Positions 1 through 11,570 of a stretch of 64,000 nucleotides of DNA are shown piece by piece (the first letter of the stretch is position 1; each line of letters starts with the position of its first letter). The position numbers and the translations under genes were made by a program. Source of the DNA: Helicostylum pulchrum (Eukaryota > Mucoromycota > Mucoromycetes > Mucorales > Mucoraceae); the NCBI GenBank assembly GCA_025677825.1, contig JAIXMO010000028.1, forward strand, positions 1-64,000, given 5' to 3'. The notes beneath the pieces are model-generated. The model searched no databases. It saw only the letters and a program-made list of their open reading frames with translations, and was not told where the DNA came from.

Positions 1-842
1 ACAACGCTACCTGGAACCAAACTTTCACCATCTCTTTGAACGGTGAATCTGATCTCTATGTTGAAGTCCTCGATGAAGAATCTACTGTTAACGAAGTTAT
101 CGGTTTCTGTGCTATCCCTATTAACCAAGTTGTTCATGCTGAAGGTGCCAATGTTAACGGTCTCTTTGAAATCTATGACGTCAAGGGTGAACGTGCTGGT
201 CTCCTTAACTTGCAATTAGCTGCTATTGGTTTCCCCAACTCTCGTACTCCTAACTTTGACTGTGAACCCGTTCAATGTCAAAGTTACGTTCATGAAGGTC
301 ACTGTGCCCGTATGAAGTCTAACAAGAAGAAGGCCACTGGTGTCTCCGTTGGTGGTGCTATCTTGGGTGGTGCCTTTGCTATTGGTGCTGGTTTCTTGGG
401 TAAGAAGCTCTATGATGATCGTAAAGAAGATCAAGCTGAACAACAACAAGAAGAAGAAGAAGCTCAACGTTTAAGAGAAGAAGAAGAGACCAAGAGACGC
501 GAAGAACGCGAACAATTCGATCAAGAACGTGCTGAATTTGAACGTCAAAAGTCTCAAAGAGATGAGGAAAGCAATGAATCTAACGAAGGTGGTAACTGCG
601 AAAGAGAGGAAAAGCGTTGTCAAAAGCATGATGACTGTGATGGTAACCATCGCCGTAACAGCAACTCTTCTTCTTCTGGTAATGATGATGATGAGGATGC
701 CAAGAAGTGGAACCCTATCGGTACCTACGCTGCTGGTGATCGTGTCAAGTATCACGGTCAAGTCTACATGTGTCTCCAAGGTCATACCTCTAACCCTACA
801 TGGCAACCTGGAGCTGCCCACTCTCTCTGGCAAGCCGAGTAA
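1..842 (+). CDS. C2-domain / CBM5-12 protein, 5' partial
   Basis: The frame is open to the left edge, so the start lies outside the window. The first residues (NATWNQTF) look like the end of a C2 beta-strand, and the C2 domain continues to about residue 78. A glycine/alanine-rich hydrophobic stretch follows (GGAILGGAFAIGAGFLG), which could be a membrane segment. Next come a long Glu/Arg-rich helix that is probably a coiled coil, an acidic Ser/Asp linker, and a C-terminal aromatic module with the pattern W..GTYAAGDRVKYHGQVYMC and a final SLW. That pattern matches carbohydrate-binding module family 5/12, the chitin-binding type. C2 domains bind membranes, often with Ca2+. A role linking membrane and wall polysaccharide is inference. 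Codon use is biased to C-ending codons, which suggests high expression. It is convergent with leuA. Confidence 0.75.
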   Translation, partial: NATWNQTFTISLNGESDLYVEVLDEESTVNEVIGFCAIPINQVVHAEGANVNGLFEIYDVKGERAGLLNLQLAAIGFPNSRTPNFDCEPVQCQSYVHEGHCARMKSNKKKATGVSVGGAILGGAFAIGAGFLGKKLYDDRKEDQAEQQQEEEEAQRLREEEETKRREEREQFDQERAEFERQKSQRDEESNESNEGGNCEREEKRCQKHDDCDGNHRRNSNSSSSGNDDDEDAKKWNPIGTYAAGDRVKYHGQVYMCLQGHTSNPTWQPGAAHSLWQAE

Positions 843-1423
843 ATCTTTTTTCTTTTTACTCTTCACCTCTTTTGTATTTCCTTCATGATGTAAAAAAAAA
901 AATATAACTCCTGTATACCATAAAAAAAAACCCCCTTTTCTTCATATTTAAATAAATAAAAAAAACCGGACGTTTTTTTTGTATAAAATAATAATTTTTC
1001 TCTTCGTTTGTTTGTTTGTTTGCCTTTTTTTTTTTAAAAAAAAGATGTTAGAGATTCGCTTTGATCTACAATTTAGTATATTTCGCGTTTTAACTATACT
1101 TTCACGTTATAAATAGCTTCTATAATAGTAATATTAGTTAAAAAAGCTTTTTTTTACCGCCGTGACATAATTTTTCTCTTCCAGCAAAACTCTAATATTC
1201 GGACCGTTAATATCAAAAAGCAACCGTTTGCGGTCTAGACAAAAAATAAACTTATTTGGCATGAAACAAAAAGTTTAAATATGTTGAATAAATATATATG
1301 ATTTTATTATGTGAGTGACAAATGCAGTTTTGGGTAAAAATAAGAAATATATTATGGCGATATGCGAGAGAAGAGGGAGGGGGGGGGGGGGGGGATTCAC
1401 GATTTTTACTACATATTTTTTTT
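843..1423. other. Convergent intergenic region with poly-G tract
   Basis: This separates two converging genes. It is AT-rich, with runs of A and T and AATAAA-like stretches that could serve as polyadenylation signals. A run of 16 G lies at 1379-1394, just beyond the leuA stop. No gene was recognised. Confidence 0.6.
1379..1394 (+). repeat. Poly-G homopolymer (16 G)
   Basis: An uninterrupted G run in otherwise AT-rich sequence, about 30 bp past the stop of leuA (poly-C on the leuA mRNA strand). It is a likely site of length variation and of sequencing error. Confidence 0.9.
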
Positions 1424-3655
1424 TTACCAATCAAGCTTAGCCTTTTTCTGTCCACCACTAACATTAACTTTAGTAGCCTTTCCTTTATAGCCCTTTCCAT
1501 CTAACCAAGGCCAAGTTCGAGTACGCTTTATTTCAAAATCAGCAATTTGATCAGCCTTTTGCATAGTTAATCCAATATCATCAAAGCCATTGACAAGACA
1601 GTGCTTACGGAAAGCTTCAACCTCAAAGGGTACTTCACCACCAGGATAACGAACAACTTGGTTAATAAGATCAATTTCAACCTCACATCCCTTCTTAGCT
1701 TCAGCTGCGATAGCTTCGAGTTTATCCTGGGGGAGTTCAATAGGAAGCATACCATTCTTGAAACAGTTGTTATAGAAAATATCTGCAAAGCTAGGTGCAA
1801 GGATACAACGAATACCGAAATCGTTAAAGGCCCAAGGAGCATGTTCACGAGAACTTCCACAACCAAAGTTAGCTCCAGTACATACCAAAGTACGCGCTTG
1901 ACGATAAGGTTCTTGGTTAAGAACAAAGTTGGGATTTTCTTTACCAGTGGCTGAATCAAAACGAAGCGCGTAAAAGAGAGCGCTACCGAGACCAGTACGC
2001 TTGATGGTCTTGAGGAACTGCTTGGGAATAATCATATCGGTATCGACATTGGAGATATCAAGAGGAGCAGCATAACCCTTGAGAGTTGTGAACTTTGGCA
2101 TAGCAGCAGCGGTACCTGTAGCCACCATTGGAGTAGCAGTAGCAGCAGGAGCGGTCTCTTCATCAGATTCCTCAGATTCAAATTCAGCAACAACTTCTTG
2201 TTGAGGACTTTGCTTGGGAGTACCGGGAATTTCAGAAGTCTCCATATTACGAACATCAGTAAGACAACCCTTGATGCCAGCAGCAGCAGCCATAGCAGGA
2301 CTAACAAGATGAGTACGACCACCAGCACCTTGACGACCTTCAAAGTTACGGTTAGAGGTAGAAGCACAACGCTCTCCAGGCTTGAGTTGATCAGGGTTCA
2401 TACCAAGACACATGGAACAACCAGCTTCTCTCCAGTCAAAACCAGCATCAGTAAAGATCTTATCCAAACCTTCTCTTTCAGCTTGACGCTTAACTAAACC
2501 AGATCCAGGAACTACCATAGCGTAAACCCACTCAGCAGCACGCTTACCCTTGACAACAGAAGCTGCTGCACGAAGATCCTCAATACGAGAATTGGTACAA
2601 CTACCAATAAATACTTTATCTACCTTGACACCTTCCATAGGAGTGTTGGGAGCAATACCAATATATTCAAGAGAACGTTCAATAGCAGCACGACGAGAAG
2701 GATCAGAAATAGTAGCGGGATCAGGAGTAGAACCAGTAATAGCAACAACATCTTGAGGACTAGTACCCCAGGTAATAGTAGGAGCAATGTCTTGAGCATC
2801 GATTTCAACACTAATATCATACTTTGCATCTTCATCAGAGCCAAGAGACTTCCAATACTTTACAGCATTATTCCAATCAGCACCCTTGGGAGCAAGAGGT
2901 TTGTTACGAAGGTATTCAAAAGTGATCTCATCAGGAGCAACCATACCAGCACGAGCACCAGCTTCAATCGACATATTACAGATGGACATTCTAGATTCCA
3001 TTGAAAGAACAGCGATAGTATCACCACAGAACTCAATGACACAACCAGTACCACCAGCAGTACCAATAACACCAATAATATGAAGAACGATATCCTTGGA
3101 TGTAACACCCGGAAGAGCCTCTCCTTGAACGCGAACTCTCATATTTTTAGATTTCTTTTGAAGAAGGGTTTGAGTAGCAAGTACGTGTTCTACTTCCGAG
3201 GTACCGATACCGAAGGCAAGAGCACCGAATGCACCGTGAGTAGAGGTATGAGAATCGCCACACACTACAGTAGTAGCAGGAAGAGTAAAACCTTGCTCAG
3301 GACCAATAACATGCACAATACCTTGACGACTATCTTCCATACCAAAATAAGTAAGACCAAACGCTTCGATATTTTGCTCCAAAGTTTCACATTGAGTTCT
3401 TGAATCGGCTTCCTTGATAAAAGTTGAAATGCTTTTAAAGTTTTTACGTGTACTCGTGGGAATATTATGATCCACGGTTGCAAGCGTACAATCAGGGCGG
3501 CGAACGGGGCGCCCAGCATTACGAAGACCTTCGAACGCTTGAGGACTAGTGACTTCATGTACAAGATGTCGATCAATATAAATTAAACAAGTACCATCTT
3601 CTTGTTGTTCAATAACATGATCATCCCAAACTTTATCATAGAGAGTACGACCCAT
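1424..3655 (-). CDS. leuA: 3-isopropylmalate dehydratase (alpha-IPM isomerase)
   Basis: A single uninterrupted frame of 743 aa, close to the usual fungal length (about 780). The enzyme converts 2-isopropylmalate to 3-isopropylmalate in leucine synthesis. The large catalytic domain comes first, with the [13 protein letters not shown] motif near residue 132. The [4Fe-4S] ligands are C353 (GSCTNSR), C413 and C416 (CSMC). An Ala/Thr/Glu-rich linker (about 470-520) joins the small swivel domain, which carries [13 protein letters not shown]. Fungi fuse the two bacterial subunits LeuC and LeuD in this order. The start is the first Met of the frame and is followed at once by the typical [13 protein letters not shown]. 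No intron is needed. Mucor leuA is a classical auxotrophic marker encoding this activity (general knowledge). Confidence 0.97.
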   Translation of the reverse strand: MGRTLYDKVWDDHVIEQQEDGTCLIYIDRHLVHEVTSPQAFEGLRNAGRPVRRPDCTLATVDHNIPTSTRKNFKSISTFIKEADSRTQCETLEQNIEAFGLTYFGMEDSRQGIVHVIGPEQGFTLPATTVVCGDSHTSTHGAFGALAFGIGTSEVEHVLATQTLLQKKSKNMRVRVQGEALPGVTSKDIVLHIIGVIGTAGGTGCVIEFCGDTIAVLSMESRMSICNMSIEAGARAGMVAPDEITFEYLRNKPLAPKGADWNNAVKYWKSLGSDEDAKYDISVEIDAQDIAPTITWGTSPQDVVAITGSTPDPATISDPSRRAAIERSLEYIGIAPNTPMEGVKVDKVFIGSCTNSRIEDLRAAASVVKGKRAAEWVYAMVVPGSGLVKRQAEREGLDKIFTDAGFDWREAGCSMCLGMNPDQLKPGERCASTSNRNFEGRQGAGGRTHLVSPAMAAAAGIKGCLTDVRNMETSEIPGTPKQSPQQEVVAEFESEESDEETAPAATATPMVATGTAAAMPKFTTLKGYAAPLDISNVDTDMIIPKQFLKTIKRTGLGSALFYALRFDSATGKENPNFVLNQEPYRQARTLVCTGANFGCGSSREHAPWAFNDFGIRCILAPSFADIFYNNCFKNGMLPIELPQDKLEAIAAEAKKGCEVEIDLINQVVRYPGGEVPFEVEAFRKHCLVNGFDDIGLTMQKADQIADFEIKRTRTWPWLDGKGYKGKATKVNVSGGQKKAKLDW

Positions 3656-3852
3656 TTTGTTTATTTTTGAAAGCCTAAGTTGTTTTTCGAAAGTGGGGAG
3701 GAGGAAAGTATATTTTTTTTAAAAGAGAAAAAAAAAATATGTAAATGTAAGAAAAAGTTAAAGAGAAATGTATAATAACAATCTTTTTTTTTTATTTTTT
3801 ATTGTAAAGCAAATGTTTGCATTTATCCTGACTCAATCAATTCTATGCAGCT

Positions 3853-4036
3853 ATTGGTTAGAGCTCGGTAAATCCTTTGGTGACTCAATGCTATTCCTTG
3901 CCTGTCAATTTGTAGATCCGACCACCAAAGCCGTTTGCGCTGCAGTGACTCAAAAAATAACATCAGTTGATTGGTGGCGGGAATTCTTTTCCCCTTGAAA
4001 ACTTATTATCATAACACTTTCCTCCATTGTAATTGG
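3853..4036 (-). promoter_or_regulatory. Three CCAAT-box candidates upstream of leuA
   Basis: ATTGG on the + strand (CCAAT on the leuA strand) occurs at 3853-3857, 3970-3974 and 4032-4036, about 200-380 bp upstream of the leuA ATG. CCAAT boxes bind the HAP/CBC complex in fungi. Function here is inference; three copies within 190 bp of AT-rich DNA is modest support. Confidence 0.35.
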
Positions 4037-5192
4037 AATGCTGCTTTGCTAAACAAACTCTTAACCATTATACAGAAAGATAGCCTGATATTTACCTTTT
4101 AGTTGCTTGACTTAGATCCTTTAAGACATATTCTAAACATAAAGTGCACATTTATCATTACATGATATATTTATACTGTGTATCACCCCCTCTCATCTTC
4201 TATCATTTACAATGGAAACTCATTGAAGTGTATGCGCATGAGAAATATATTCTACTATTAATCAGCTCCGCTTGAACTTATTGTTATATGCCTCGTTTTG
4301 TACATAGTTAAGAATGACGTATATTTAACTTGTTTGATGCAGTAACAAGCATCAAACGCATGACTTATATAGAATAATAGGAGCATTTGCTATTCAGTAA
4401 ATACATACATAATACGGTGTTCTTTTTCAAAGCATTATTAATTAAGATAGATACTGGTTTTATCAATTCTGACCAAAAAACTACGAAAACTCACTGTCAA
4501 TAGATAGAAGTTCGTATAAAGAAATCCAACTTTTTATTTGTTTGTTAAGTAGCATTGGAGGTGTTGAAACATGTATGTCACGAGTTTTCGTGAAGAGCGC
4601 ATAAGGTAGTAATATGTAGACCCTTTTTTGCTCGTAGTAAAAATGGATGGATTGAAATGGATCTCACCCTATAACAAGTATTACTCTTGTAGCAGGATGA
4701 TTTAGGTATATTTCCCGAATATAGAATTATCACTAAAGTTTAAGAGGCTTTTCTAAGGTAAAAATATCAAATAAGCAAACGTTTATCTGGGATTTCAAAA
4801 TACATATAAAAAAGGGGGAGGGGACAAAGCACCAGTGAGATAACATATCCAAGTATTTGTTAGTTGTATTTAATAAATGACGAAAAACTCATACTTTTTA
4901 CCAGAGGACAGTAACTGTTTTTTATTACTTATGATCCATAATACTTTACTTCTCTATTGGACAAGTTTTTTTTTTCGGTGCTTATTCCAAGTGACAATAT
5001 AATACTGTTTTCTGATGCATCCGTAAATAAACAGCGACCTATAAGTAACATAATTAAAAGTAAATAGTTTGAATAGAAAAAAAAAAAAAATTGGATGCGC
5101 CAAATTAAAGGGTAATATACACTATGTTTTGTTTTGTTTTATTAAATGTCTCGTTTCAATATAAAATTAAACCTTAATCACTTTAATATCTA
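3998..5192. other. AT-rich intergenic region, no gene seen
   Basis: About 1.2 kb between leuA and the F-box gene with many stops in all frames, scattered A/T runs and no convincing reading frame, tRNA or repeat. Confidence 0.5.
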
Positions 5193-6971
5193 CTACACAC
5201 GGAATATATCATCTGATTCATCGTTCGAACCGAATTCGTAATCTGACAGATAGTCCATGTGTGCATATCCCAAGTAAAAGATAGTACGTGTCTCACATAA
5301 CAATTCAATGTAAAATGTCTCCTGTATTCTTTCGTAGGCACGTAATTTTAACTCTTCGCGAGAATCCCTATACTTAACACAAGGTACATTAGGCTTCTTT
5401 TTATCTCGTGTATAGTATGCCACATCACTTAACGCAATGTCCACAATCTCTAATAGCCTATGCCGTGAAAGGTCTAATGAAAGACAGGCAAAGTGATCAA
5501 AATGAACAGATCCATTAAGTCGAAACGTTTTTAAGGTGGGACAGGATTGAAATATGAATTTGAACATGGCATTTGTATAGCGATGACGGTGCATATTACC
5601 GACCAGTCGTATCTGTAAACAGGTTATTTTTGACTTCTTCGGTTGGTATGTGCTTAGTGCTACTGGTACCTCGCGTTGGTCGTCGCAGATATTATGTATA
5701 CAAAGAGTTTCAAGATTGTTAAGTTGGTCGACGATTTCTATCAAAAAGCTGTAGTTGTAAGTAGTGGTTTCTGGTTCAGCACGAAGTTCGAGTTCTGTAA
5801 CATTTTTTAGGATTGTGACCAAATTAAATATAGGTATATTAATTGGTAGAGAGCGTTTTGAAGTAACCTTATCAATAATTGTAAGTCTAGATATAGAGTT
5901 GGCTTGTTTGGAATATAATAAAAATTTGAGTTGTCTACGTGCATCAAATTCGTGCAGCCATATTTTCATTTCTTCAAGTTTTATTTGTGTGCTATCCATT
6001 GCTTCCAGAATCATATCGGTAATTGGACATACTCTTATGGTGTAGCTAGTAAGACAAGGAAGCGCGCGAATTGTGTGGATAATATCGACTTCTAATGATC
6101 CTATAACAAGGATAGGTTTTAAATGATCGCTGAAATCGATGCATAGTGTTTTAAGAACAGGATACTTGATTGCCACATGTGATAAAAGAGCCTTGATTGT
6201 TTTGGTCATGTTTTTTTCTTCCATATCTTCGTACCTCTCAAGTTGAAGATCAACTGAAAAATTAACAAGATTTGATGGTAGGGTGAATGTAACAGGACCA
6301 TCCAAATTATCTAGAAAAAATTCTGGCAGAGATAGTGTTTGTAAGCTAGGGGTATTTACATGTATCATATTCAAATCAGATAGAGACGCAGAGAGATTTC
6401 CTAGTATTAGTTCGGTAAGAGCTGGAGCGTTTTTTAAACACGTAAATAATTTTTGGACATAAAGTGTTGGGGTTTCTGGTTCAGTAGTAGAATTTTCGAC
6501 GTGCATTTTAAGTTTTGTTAATCGAGGTAAAACAGAAGATTCAAGTGTATACAGAGCTACATGATCATAATCTTTAGAATAACAATGAATGTCTTCAAGT
6601 GCATTCCAGTTTTGAAATTGTTGAATGTAAATTGGTTTTCGAGGAAACTCTACTTCTAATGGCTTATGAGAGACCCAAATTAACCTCTTTAAATTGACAA
6701 AGATTTCGGGTAATGCCAACATCAAATATGTATCGGGTTGACAGTCATAGATTCGTAACTTTTGGACTTGTGTACTGTAATTTTTATTGTCTGAAAATAG
6801 TTCCATGGCTTCAATAAACATTTCACAGCTATATACGTTCACGTCTCGATATAAAATCGTGTTTCGAATCCATTGTTCCCATTGTTTACAAACTAGAACA
6901 CACTTAATCTTTTGACACGAATCCAGGTGAGATATAATGGTCAGAAATGTTTCTTTTGATAGCTTTTCCAT
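5193..6971 (-). CDS. F-box / leucine-rich-repeat-like protein
   Basis: One long exon. The N-terminus has an F-box core (LSKETFLTIISHLDSC then VCKQWEQW), which in this family recruits Skp1 of SCF ubiquitin ligases. The rest contains irregular leucine-rich segments (for example TSYTIRVCPITDM, LETLCIHNIC), as in the many F-box/LRR proteins of Mucorales. I favour the start at 6971 (MEKLSKETF) because it puts the F-box at the N-terminus as usual. A frame-open upstream Met at 7022 would add 17 hydrophobic residues. The length is about 592 aa. The substrate is unknown. The gene sits beside a decayed transposon gene. Confidence 0.8.
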   Translation of the reverse strand: MEKLSKETFLTIISHLDSCQKIKCVLVCKQWEQWIRNTILYRDVNVYSCEMFIEAMELFSDNKNYSTQVQKLRIYDCQPDTYLMLALPEIFVNLKRLIWVSHKPLEVEFPRKPIYIQQFQNWNALEDIHCYSKDYDHVALYTLESSVLPRLTKLKMHVENSTTEPETPTLYVQKLFTCLKNAPALTELILGNLSASLSDLNMIHVNTPSLQTLSLPEFFLDNLDGPVTFTLPSNLVNFSVDLQLERYEDMEEKNMTKTIKALLSHVAIKYPVLKTLCIDFSDHLKPILVIGSLEVDIIHTIRALPCLTSYTIRVCPITDMILEAMDSTQIKLEEMKIWLHEFDARRQLKFLLYSKQANSISRLTIIDKVTSKRSLPINIPIFNLVTILKNVTELELRAEPETTTYNYSFLIEIVDQLNNLETLCIHNICDDQREVPVALSTYQPKKSKITCLQIRLVGNMHRHRYTNAMFKFIFQSCPTLKTFRLNGSVHFDHFACLSLDLSRHRLLEIVDIALSDVAYYTRDKKKPNVPCVKYRDSREELKLRAYERIQETFYIELLCETRTIFYLGYAHMDYLSDYEFGSNDESDDIFRV

Positions 6972-7163
6972 ATATTTTGTTTGGAATAAAATAAATATAA
7001 AATTCCCTACCCTGGAATTCATTGGAATATCGTGACTATTTGGACAAAATTCATTTAAAACCTAACAAGATTGAAATAATATGAATATATGTTAAAACGT
7101 ATACAAATTAAAAAATATATGAAACTACAACAGGACTAAATTACGAAGTTAATTTTTTATTTA

Positions 7164-8469
7164 TTAATTCCATACAATATAACTCTTAGAGGAATCAAGG
7201 ATGAAATCGATTAAAATCGCATATGATTTGATCATAACTAAGGGTATAAGTTCCCATTTGCTGTTGTGGTTAGCAACATCAAAGGTATACTCATCCCTAG
7301 CTTCGTCGAGTCTGATGATGTCAGTAACTACTTCCACCAGACCGATTTGAGCACTATTCTACTCGAACATTTTTCGAAGCCTGCAAAGCTTGTATTCTGA
7401 GCCTGACTTTTTCATAGTCGCTCCATCGTCTATACTTTCGGCAAGTGGATTGTCAATAATGTCCCATACAAAACCACCGCACTCTCTTTTTATCTTGATC
7501 GTTACATTGGAGGCCTTTGGATGACAGGCTTCGATCACTCAAATAATTTCACTGTCGTTTACTGACGAGACACTGTATAAGTGTGGTAGCAGTTCTGTCG
7601 CGATACTTACCCCAGGAAATTCTACCACCAAATCCTTCAGCTTCTTTTCCACGCCTACTGCATTACTATTACAGCCATCAGAGGACCACTTTGGTTGGGC
7701 ATGGTCATAATGACTGAAGATGACATTGGCAGCATTTTCGCCAGGTTTTACAGTAGAGTTGATGCTTTTTTTTTTACCACACCAATTGATCGCTCCAGAG
7801 GTCTCGTGCTTATGATTTTCAAAGGTCCAACACTCTGGATGATTTCTGTGATGTGAGTAAGATAATGTTGATTTACTGTAAAAACCTTTAACGAGAAATA
7901 ACTGGTCAAAGTTTTATGCCACACAGCGATGCATCTTCAGAAATAAAAAATAAAAAATACTAGAAAAAAACGTTTTTTTGTATTTTCACTTAGTCCTTTT
8001 TTCTAGTGCTAATATATGTACCTGTCTATTTCTTCCAAGATGTTATTATTGATGTTGGACATTTCGGATAACCGACATGCCGTGGATACTTTGATGAGAG
8101 CAAAGCAGATATCATTTTTAGCTCTTGTCGTGATTGCTATATGAGCCTCCACCTGCTCCAGAATCCTTGCATTCCTTTTTGCTACCCTTTCTTTATTGCA
8201 CCAGTCGAGATGCTGCAGTTCAATAACGTCAATAAGCGGTTGAAGTGGAAAAAAAACGGAGACTGAGAAGTATTTTTCGGCATCGCGAATAACCTGGAAG
8301 GACTGTTAGATTTCGTATTGACTTGTATATCCTCGGAAGAAATACCAGTAAGTGAGAAATACTGCTTTAAAACTTGTTTCCAAAGCCTCCACTTAACAAC
8401 GGATTCGACCAGAAAATAACGACGACAATCAAAAGAGTAAGTGTTAAACAGAATGTAATGGGGGACCAC
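7164..8469 (-). pseudogene. Decayed DUF4218-like transposon gene
   Basis: On the minus strand a broken coding sequence can be followed. An opening part covers about 8469-8300. A frame change follows near 8300, then an open stretch with EKYFSVSVFFPLQPLID and RILEQVEAHIAITTRAKND. A plausible intron lies at 8021-7935 (GTACAT...GAAG), and then the segment with YLTHITEIIQSVGPLK and RPLERSIG. A one-base slip occurs in the T-run at 7766-7775, after which KPGENAANVIFSHYD is read. A further open block ends in a TAG at 7359-7361, beyond which the same frame continues to a stop at 7164. The GPL...RPLERSIG...NAAN pattern resembles the DUF4218 region of large transposon proteins in Mucorales and basidiomycetes; that assignment is from memory. 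Confidence 0.6.
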
Positions 8470-8587
8470 GGCGTACTCTTATCCTGAGTCCCAAAAAAAA
8501 AAATGCGTCGTCATGTGTATCCAATTATAAAGAGTCGGGTTACGGGAATTTAGTGTGTTTGCTTTTTCTTCTTTTAAAAAAAACAAA

Positions 8588-9292
8588 ATGGCCTTAGCAC
8601 CTCAATTCGCTGGACACCGTTTAGGTTCTGCTTTTGCACCTCATACCCTCGAAATATACTTGGACTATGTTGTAAGTATTATATAAAGTAATACTTAAAA
8701 AAATTAACGCGAGTTTTAGTGCCCTTTCTCTGCAAAAATGTACAAGAAACTTCGTGAACAAGTTTGGCCTTTTATTTCGGAGACATACCCTGACAAGTTT
8801 CAAGTTATCTTTCGCCAACAAGTTCAACCTTGGCATGCTTCTTCAACTGTTGTTCATGAAGCAGCTATTGCAGTTGAAAAAATAGATAACAAGAAGTTCT
8901 TTGAATTCTCTGATATCTTGTTTCAAAATCAATGCGAGTAAGTATAATATTCTATTACGATAGAAAATGGCAAATGACCATTTATGTATAGTTACTTTGA
9001 TGAAGCTTTGGAAAAAAAGACACGTAGAGAGGTGGCTGAACAGTTGGCTAAATTAGCTCAAAACGTAGATGTTTCATCTGAAAGAGTTCTCGAACTTTTA
9101 GCCAACGGTACTGGAGAAGCTAAAAATGCAGGAAATCAAGTTACCAATGATTTAAAGTTATGTATTCGTCTTGGTCGTCAAAACGGTATTCATGTCAGTC
9201 CTACTGTCTTGTTGAATGGAATTAAAGATGATAGTATCTCTTCCGGTTGGGAACTTGATCAATGGAAAGAATATTTAAAGAGTAAACTGTAA
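8588..9292 (+). CDS. DsbA-like thioredoxin-fold protein
   Basis: Three exons: 8588-8671, 8720-8937 and 8992-9292. Both introns are GTAAGT...TAG, and the product is 200 aa. The first intron falls directly before the motif CPFS in YLDYVCPFSAK, which is the position of the redox CxxC/CxxS site in DsbA, FrnE and related thioredoxin folds. Only the first cysteine is present. The C-terminal part (GIHVSPTVLLNGI) contains the conserved cis-proline of the fold. Redox or isomerase activity is inferred from the fold; the substrate is unknown. No signal peptide is obvious, so it is probably cytosolic. The gene is convergent with CPR6, with 59 bp between stop codons. Confidence 0.85.
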
Positions 9293-9351
9293 TAAAAAAA
9301 AGTTTATTCATGTAAAAAAAAAAGAGAAAAAAAGAAGATTATATTTTGTAT

Positions 9352-10769
9352 TTAAGAAAACAACTTGGAATAAGTTTCCTTTTGCTTTTGCTTCTTGGCA
9401 GCCAGCTTAGCCTTGGCGTTAGCTAATCCAGCCTTAATACCAGCATCCTCGGGATCATTCTCGAGTGCCTTTGTGAAATCTACAATAGCACCTTCTAAAT
9501 CCTTGCTGTTTACCTTGGCCATAGCACGACGGTAATAAGCCTTGGTAATATCAGCCTTCTTCAAGTATTTAGCATCATATTCCAAGACCATGGAGGTTAC
9601 CTTGATACAATCAGCATTTTCTCCCAACTTAATATCACACATGGCTCTGTTAAGATAACAAGGAATCTTGACAGCAGCAAACATAACGCGAAGTTCCTCG
9701 GGGTCTTCGTCATCAAAAGCAGGCTTTTCGTTCAAGTAACGAATAGCCTTGAGGTATTTTCTAGAGGCACTTTCGTACTCTCCCTTCTTAAAGTAACCGT
9801 TACCGATATCCTTAAGCTTGGAAGCAATTTCGAGAATATCTTTAGGTTCTTTAGGTCCTTCATGGTCATCAGGGAATTCTTCATAGTTATCACCATCAGC
9901 ACTGACGGGTACACCATCATCTTCACCCTCGGCTAATTCGCCACAATCGGTGATTATTGCTTCCTTGAGAGGCTTATCGTTGTTGGTTTCCAAAAATTCG
10001 AGATAACGGACAACAGCCTTACCCTTCAAAACCTTACCAAAAACAACATGCTTACCATCCAAATGAGGTGTAGGGACAGTGGTAATAAAGAATTGAGATC
10101 CGTTGGTACCAGGACCAGCATTAGCCATAGATAACAAGAAAGGCTTATCGTGTTTTAAATCGAAGTTTTCATCTAAAGTAATTGCATAAATTGTCGTGTA
10201 ATTTTTTTTTCAAACCTTTTTTTGTTTTTGTTTACTTACCTTCAAATTTTTCACCATAAATGGATTCACCACCAGTACCATTACCAGCAGTAAAATCACC
10301 ACCTTGAATCATAAAGTTCTATACATGTATAAAAAAAAAACATGAATAATCAAATATATATATAAAACTCGTTATTCTACTTACTTTAATGATACGATGT
10401 AAAATACTTCCCTTGTAACTCAAAATGTGTCCACTGGCACTAACACCCTTTTCGCCTAAAATACATTTTTTTAGACACACGCACAAGTTAATATTTTTGA
10501 TTTGTTTAAAAGCTTACCAGTACAAAGGGCGCGAAAGTTTTCAGCAGTCTTGGGAACAACGTCTTTAAACTATTTATATAAAAGAAGTCAATGTCACGAA
10601 CAAAAGTTTTATTACGTGTAAAAAAAATACTTACGAGTTCAAAAACAATACGTCCTTCGGGCTTACCGCCGATAGAAATATCAAAGAAACTACAAGTGAA
10701 AAAGGTTATTAAATAACAGTAACGAGAAAGTTATTTTTCGGTTAATACCTACACGCGAGGATTAGACAT
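9352..10769 (-). CDS. CPR6: Cyclophilin-40 peptidyl-prolyl isomerase with TPRs
   Basis: Six exons (10769-10753, 10689-10635, 10569-10518, 10455-10385, 10318-10240, 10172-9352) join to 364 aa, the normal length for Cyp40. The N-terminal cyclophilin domain has [15 protein letters not shown] and [19 protein letters not shown]. The residue that is Trp in Cyp18 and contacts cyclosporin is His here (PHLDGKH), as is usual for Cyp40. The C-terminal half has three TPR units that in this family bind the Hsp90 C-terminus ([45 protein letters not shown]). It acts as an Hsp90 co-chaperone. The first coding exon is only 17 nt. Reading past the first donor would meet TAG, which fixes the splice at CGCGT/GTAGGT. 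Confidence 0.95.
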
Positions 10770-11570
10770 TGTTATGAAATAAAGAGAAAAATATACTTTT
10801 TTAATAGAACAGAATAGAAAATTTGCGAATTTATATTTTGCTACAAAAAGTCACGCTCTGAGTTTGGTTCTGAAAAAGCGTCTTATGGCATTATAAAAAA
10901 GTACCTGTTCAAATAGTTTTTATGAAACAAGAAATATCGTCCGGTCGAGTTGAAAATATAACAATTTAATGTGCAAAAATAATATACGAGTATAAAAAAA
11001 AGGTATTAAGATACCTCGAAAAAAGATGACAAAGGGATTTGAAAGAAGTATCGAACTATGTCACTTGTAACGAAATATTTGTTATCAAGTGTCAATACGT
11101 CAAGAAAAAAAAACTTTCCGAAATAGCTTTTTACCTGTATCGAGTTTATATGCATCTATAGTGATAAAACGACTAAAGCGACGAGATATGGTGGCGATAT
11201 TTACCATTGTAACGAAATTTGACATTTTACAAAATTGTGCATTTACAAAAGACGTGTGTATGATTGCGTCCCACATAGTTAATAGAGTATAAACTATATA
11301 CGCAATACATCAGGTGTATCATACAAAATATGGTGCCAATATATCTGAACATTCTTTAGACACTATCACAACCAAAACGTTAATAAAAAGAGGCATGATT
11401 TTATCGGTATTTCAATGAAACACGATAAAGGCCAATCAAACCAATGCATTTTGATCTTATGATTGGTTAGTATACAGAACTGATGAAATATGAGGTGTAC
11501 ACACACACACACACCCCTCCTTCCCCGTTCTAATTTTTATTTTCCCACTTTTTCAAACATATTACCGTTC
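10770..11570. other. Divergent intergenic region
   Basis: The shared upstream region of CPR6 (minus) and FYV10 (plus), about 800 bp. A short CA repeat lies at about 11499-11515. No additional gene was recognised; the short open frames have no coding character. Confidence 0.5.

Noticed and set aside
2032..2367. Leu/Val-rich open frames overlapping leuA
   Set aside because: Frame-shifted reading of the biased leuA codons; many such frames occur and none has domain character.
3768..3998. 76-codon open frame upstream of leuA
   Set aside because: Begins in a T-rich tract, no recognisable domain, overlaps the putative leuA promoter with CCAAT boxes.
8182..8469. 95-codon minus-strand frame as an independent gene
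   Set aside because: Better explained as the start of the decayed transposon gene; its last third is the wrong frame of the following coding block.
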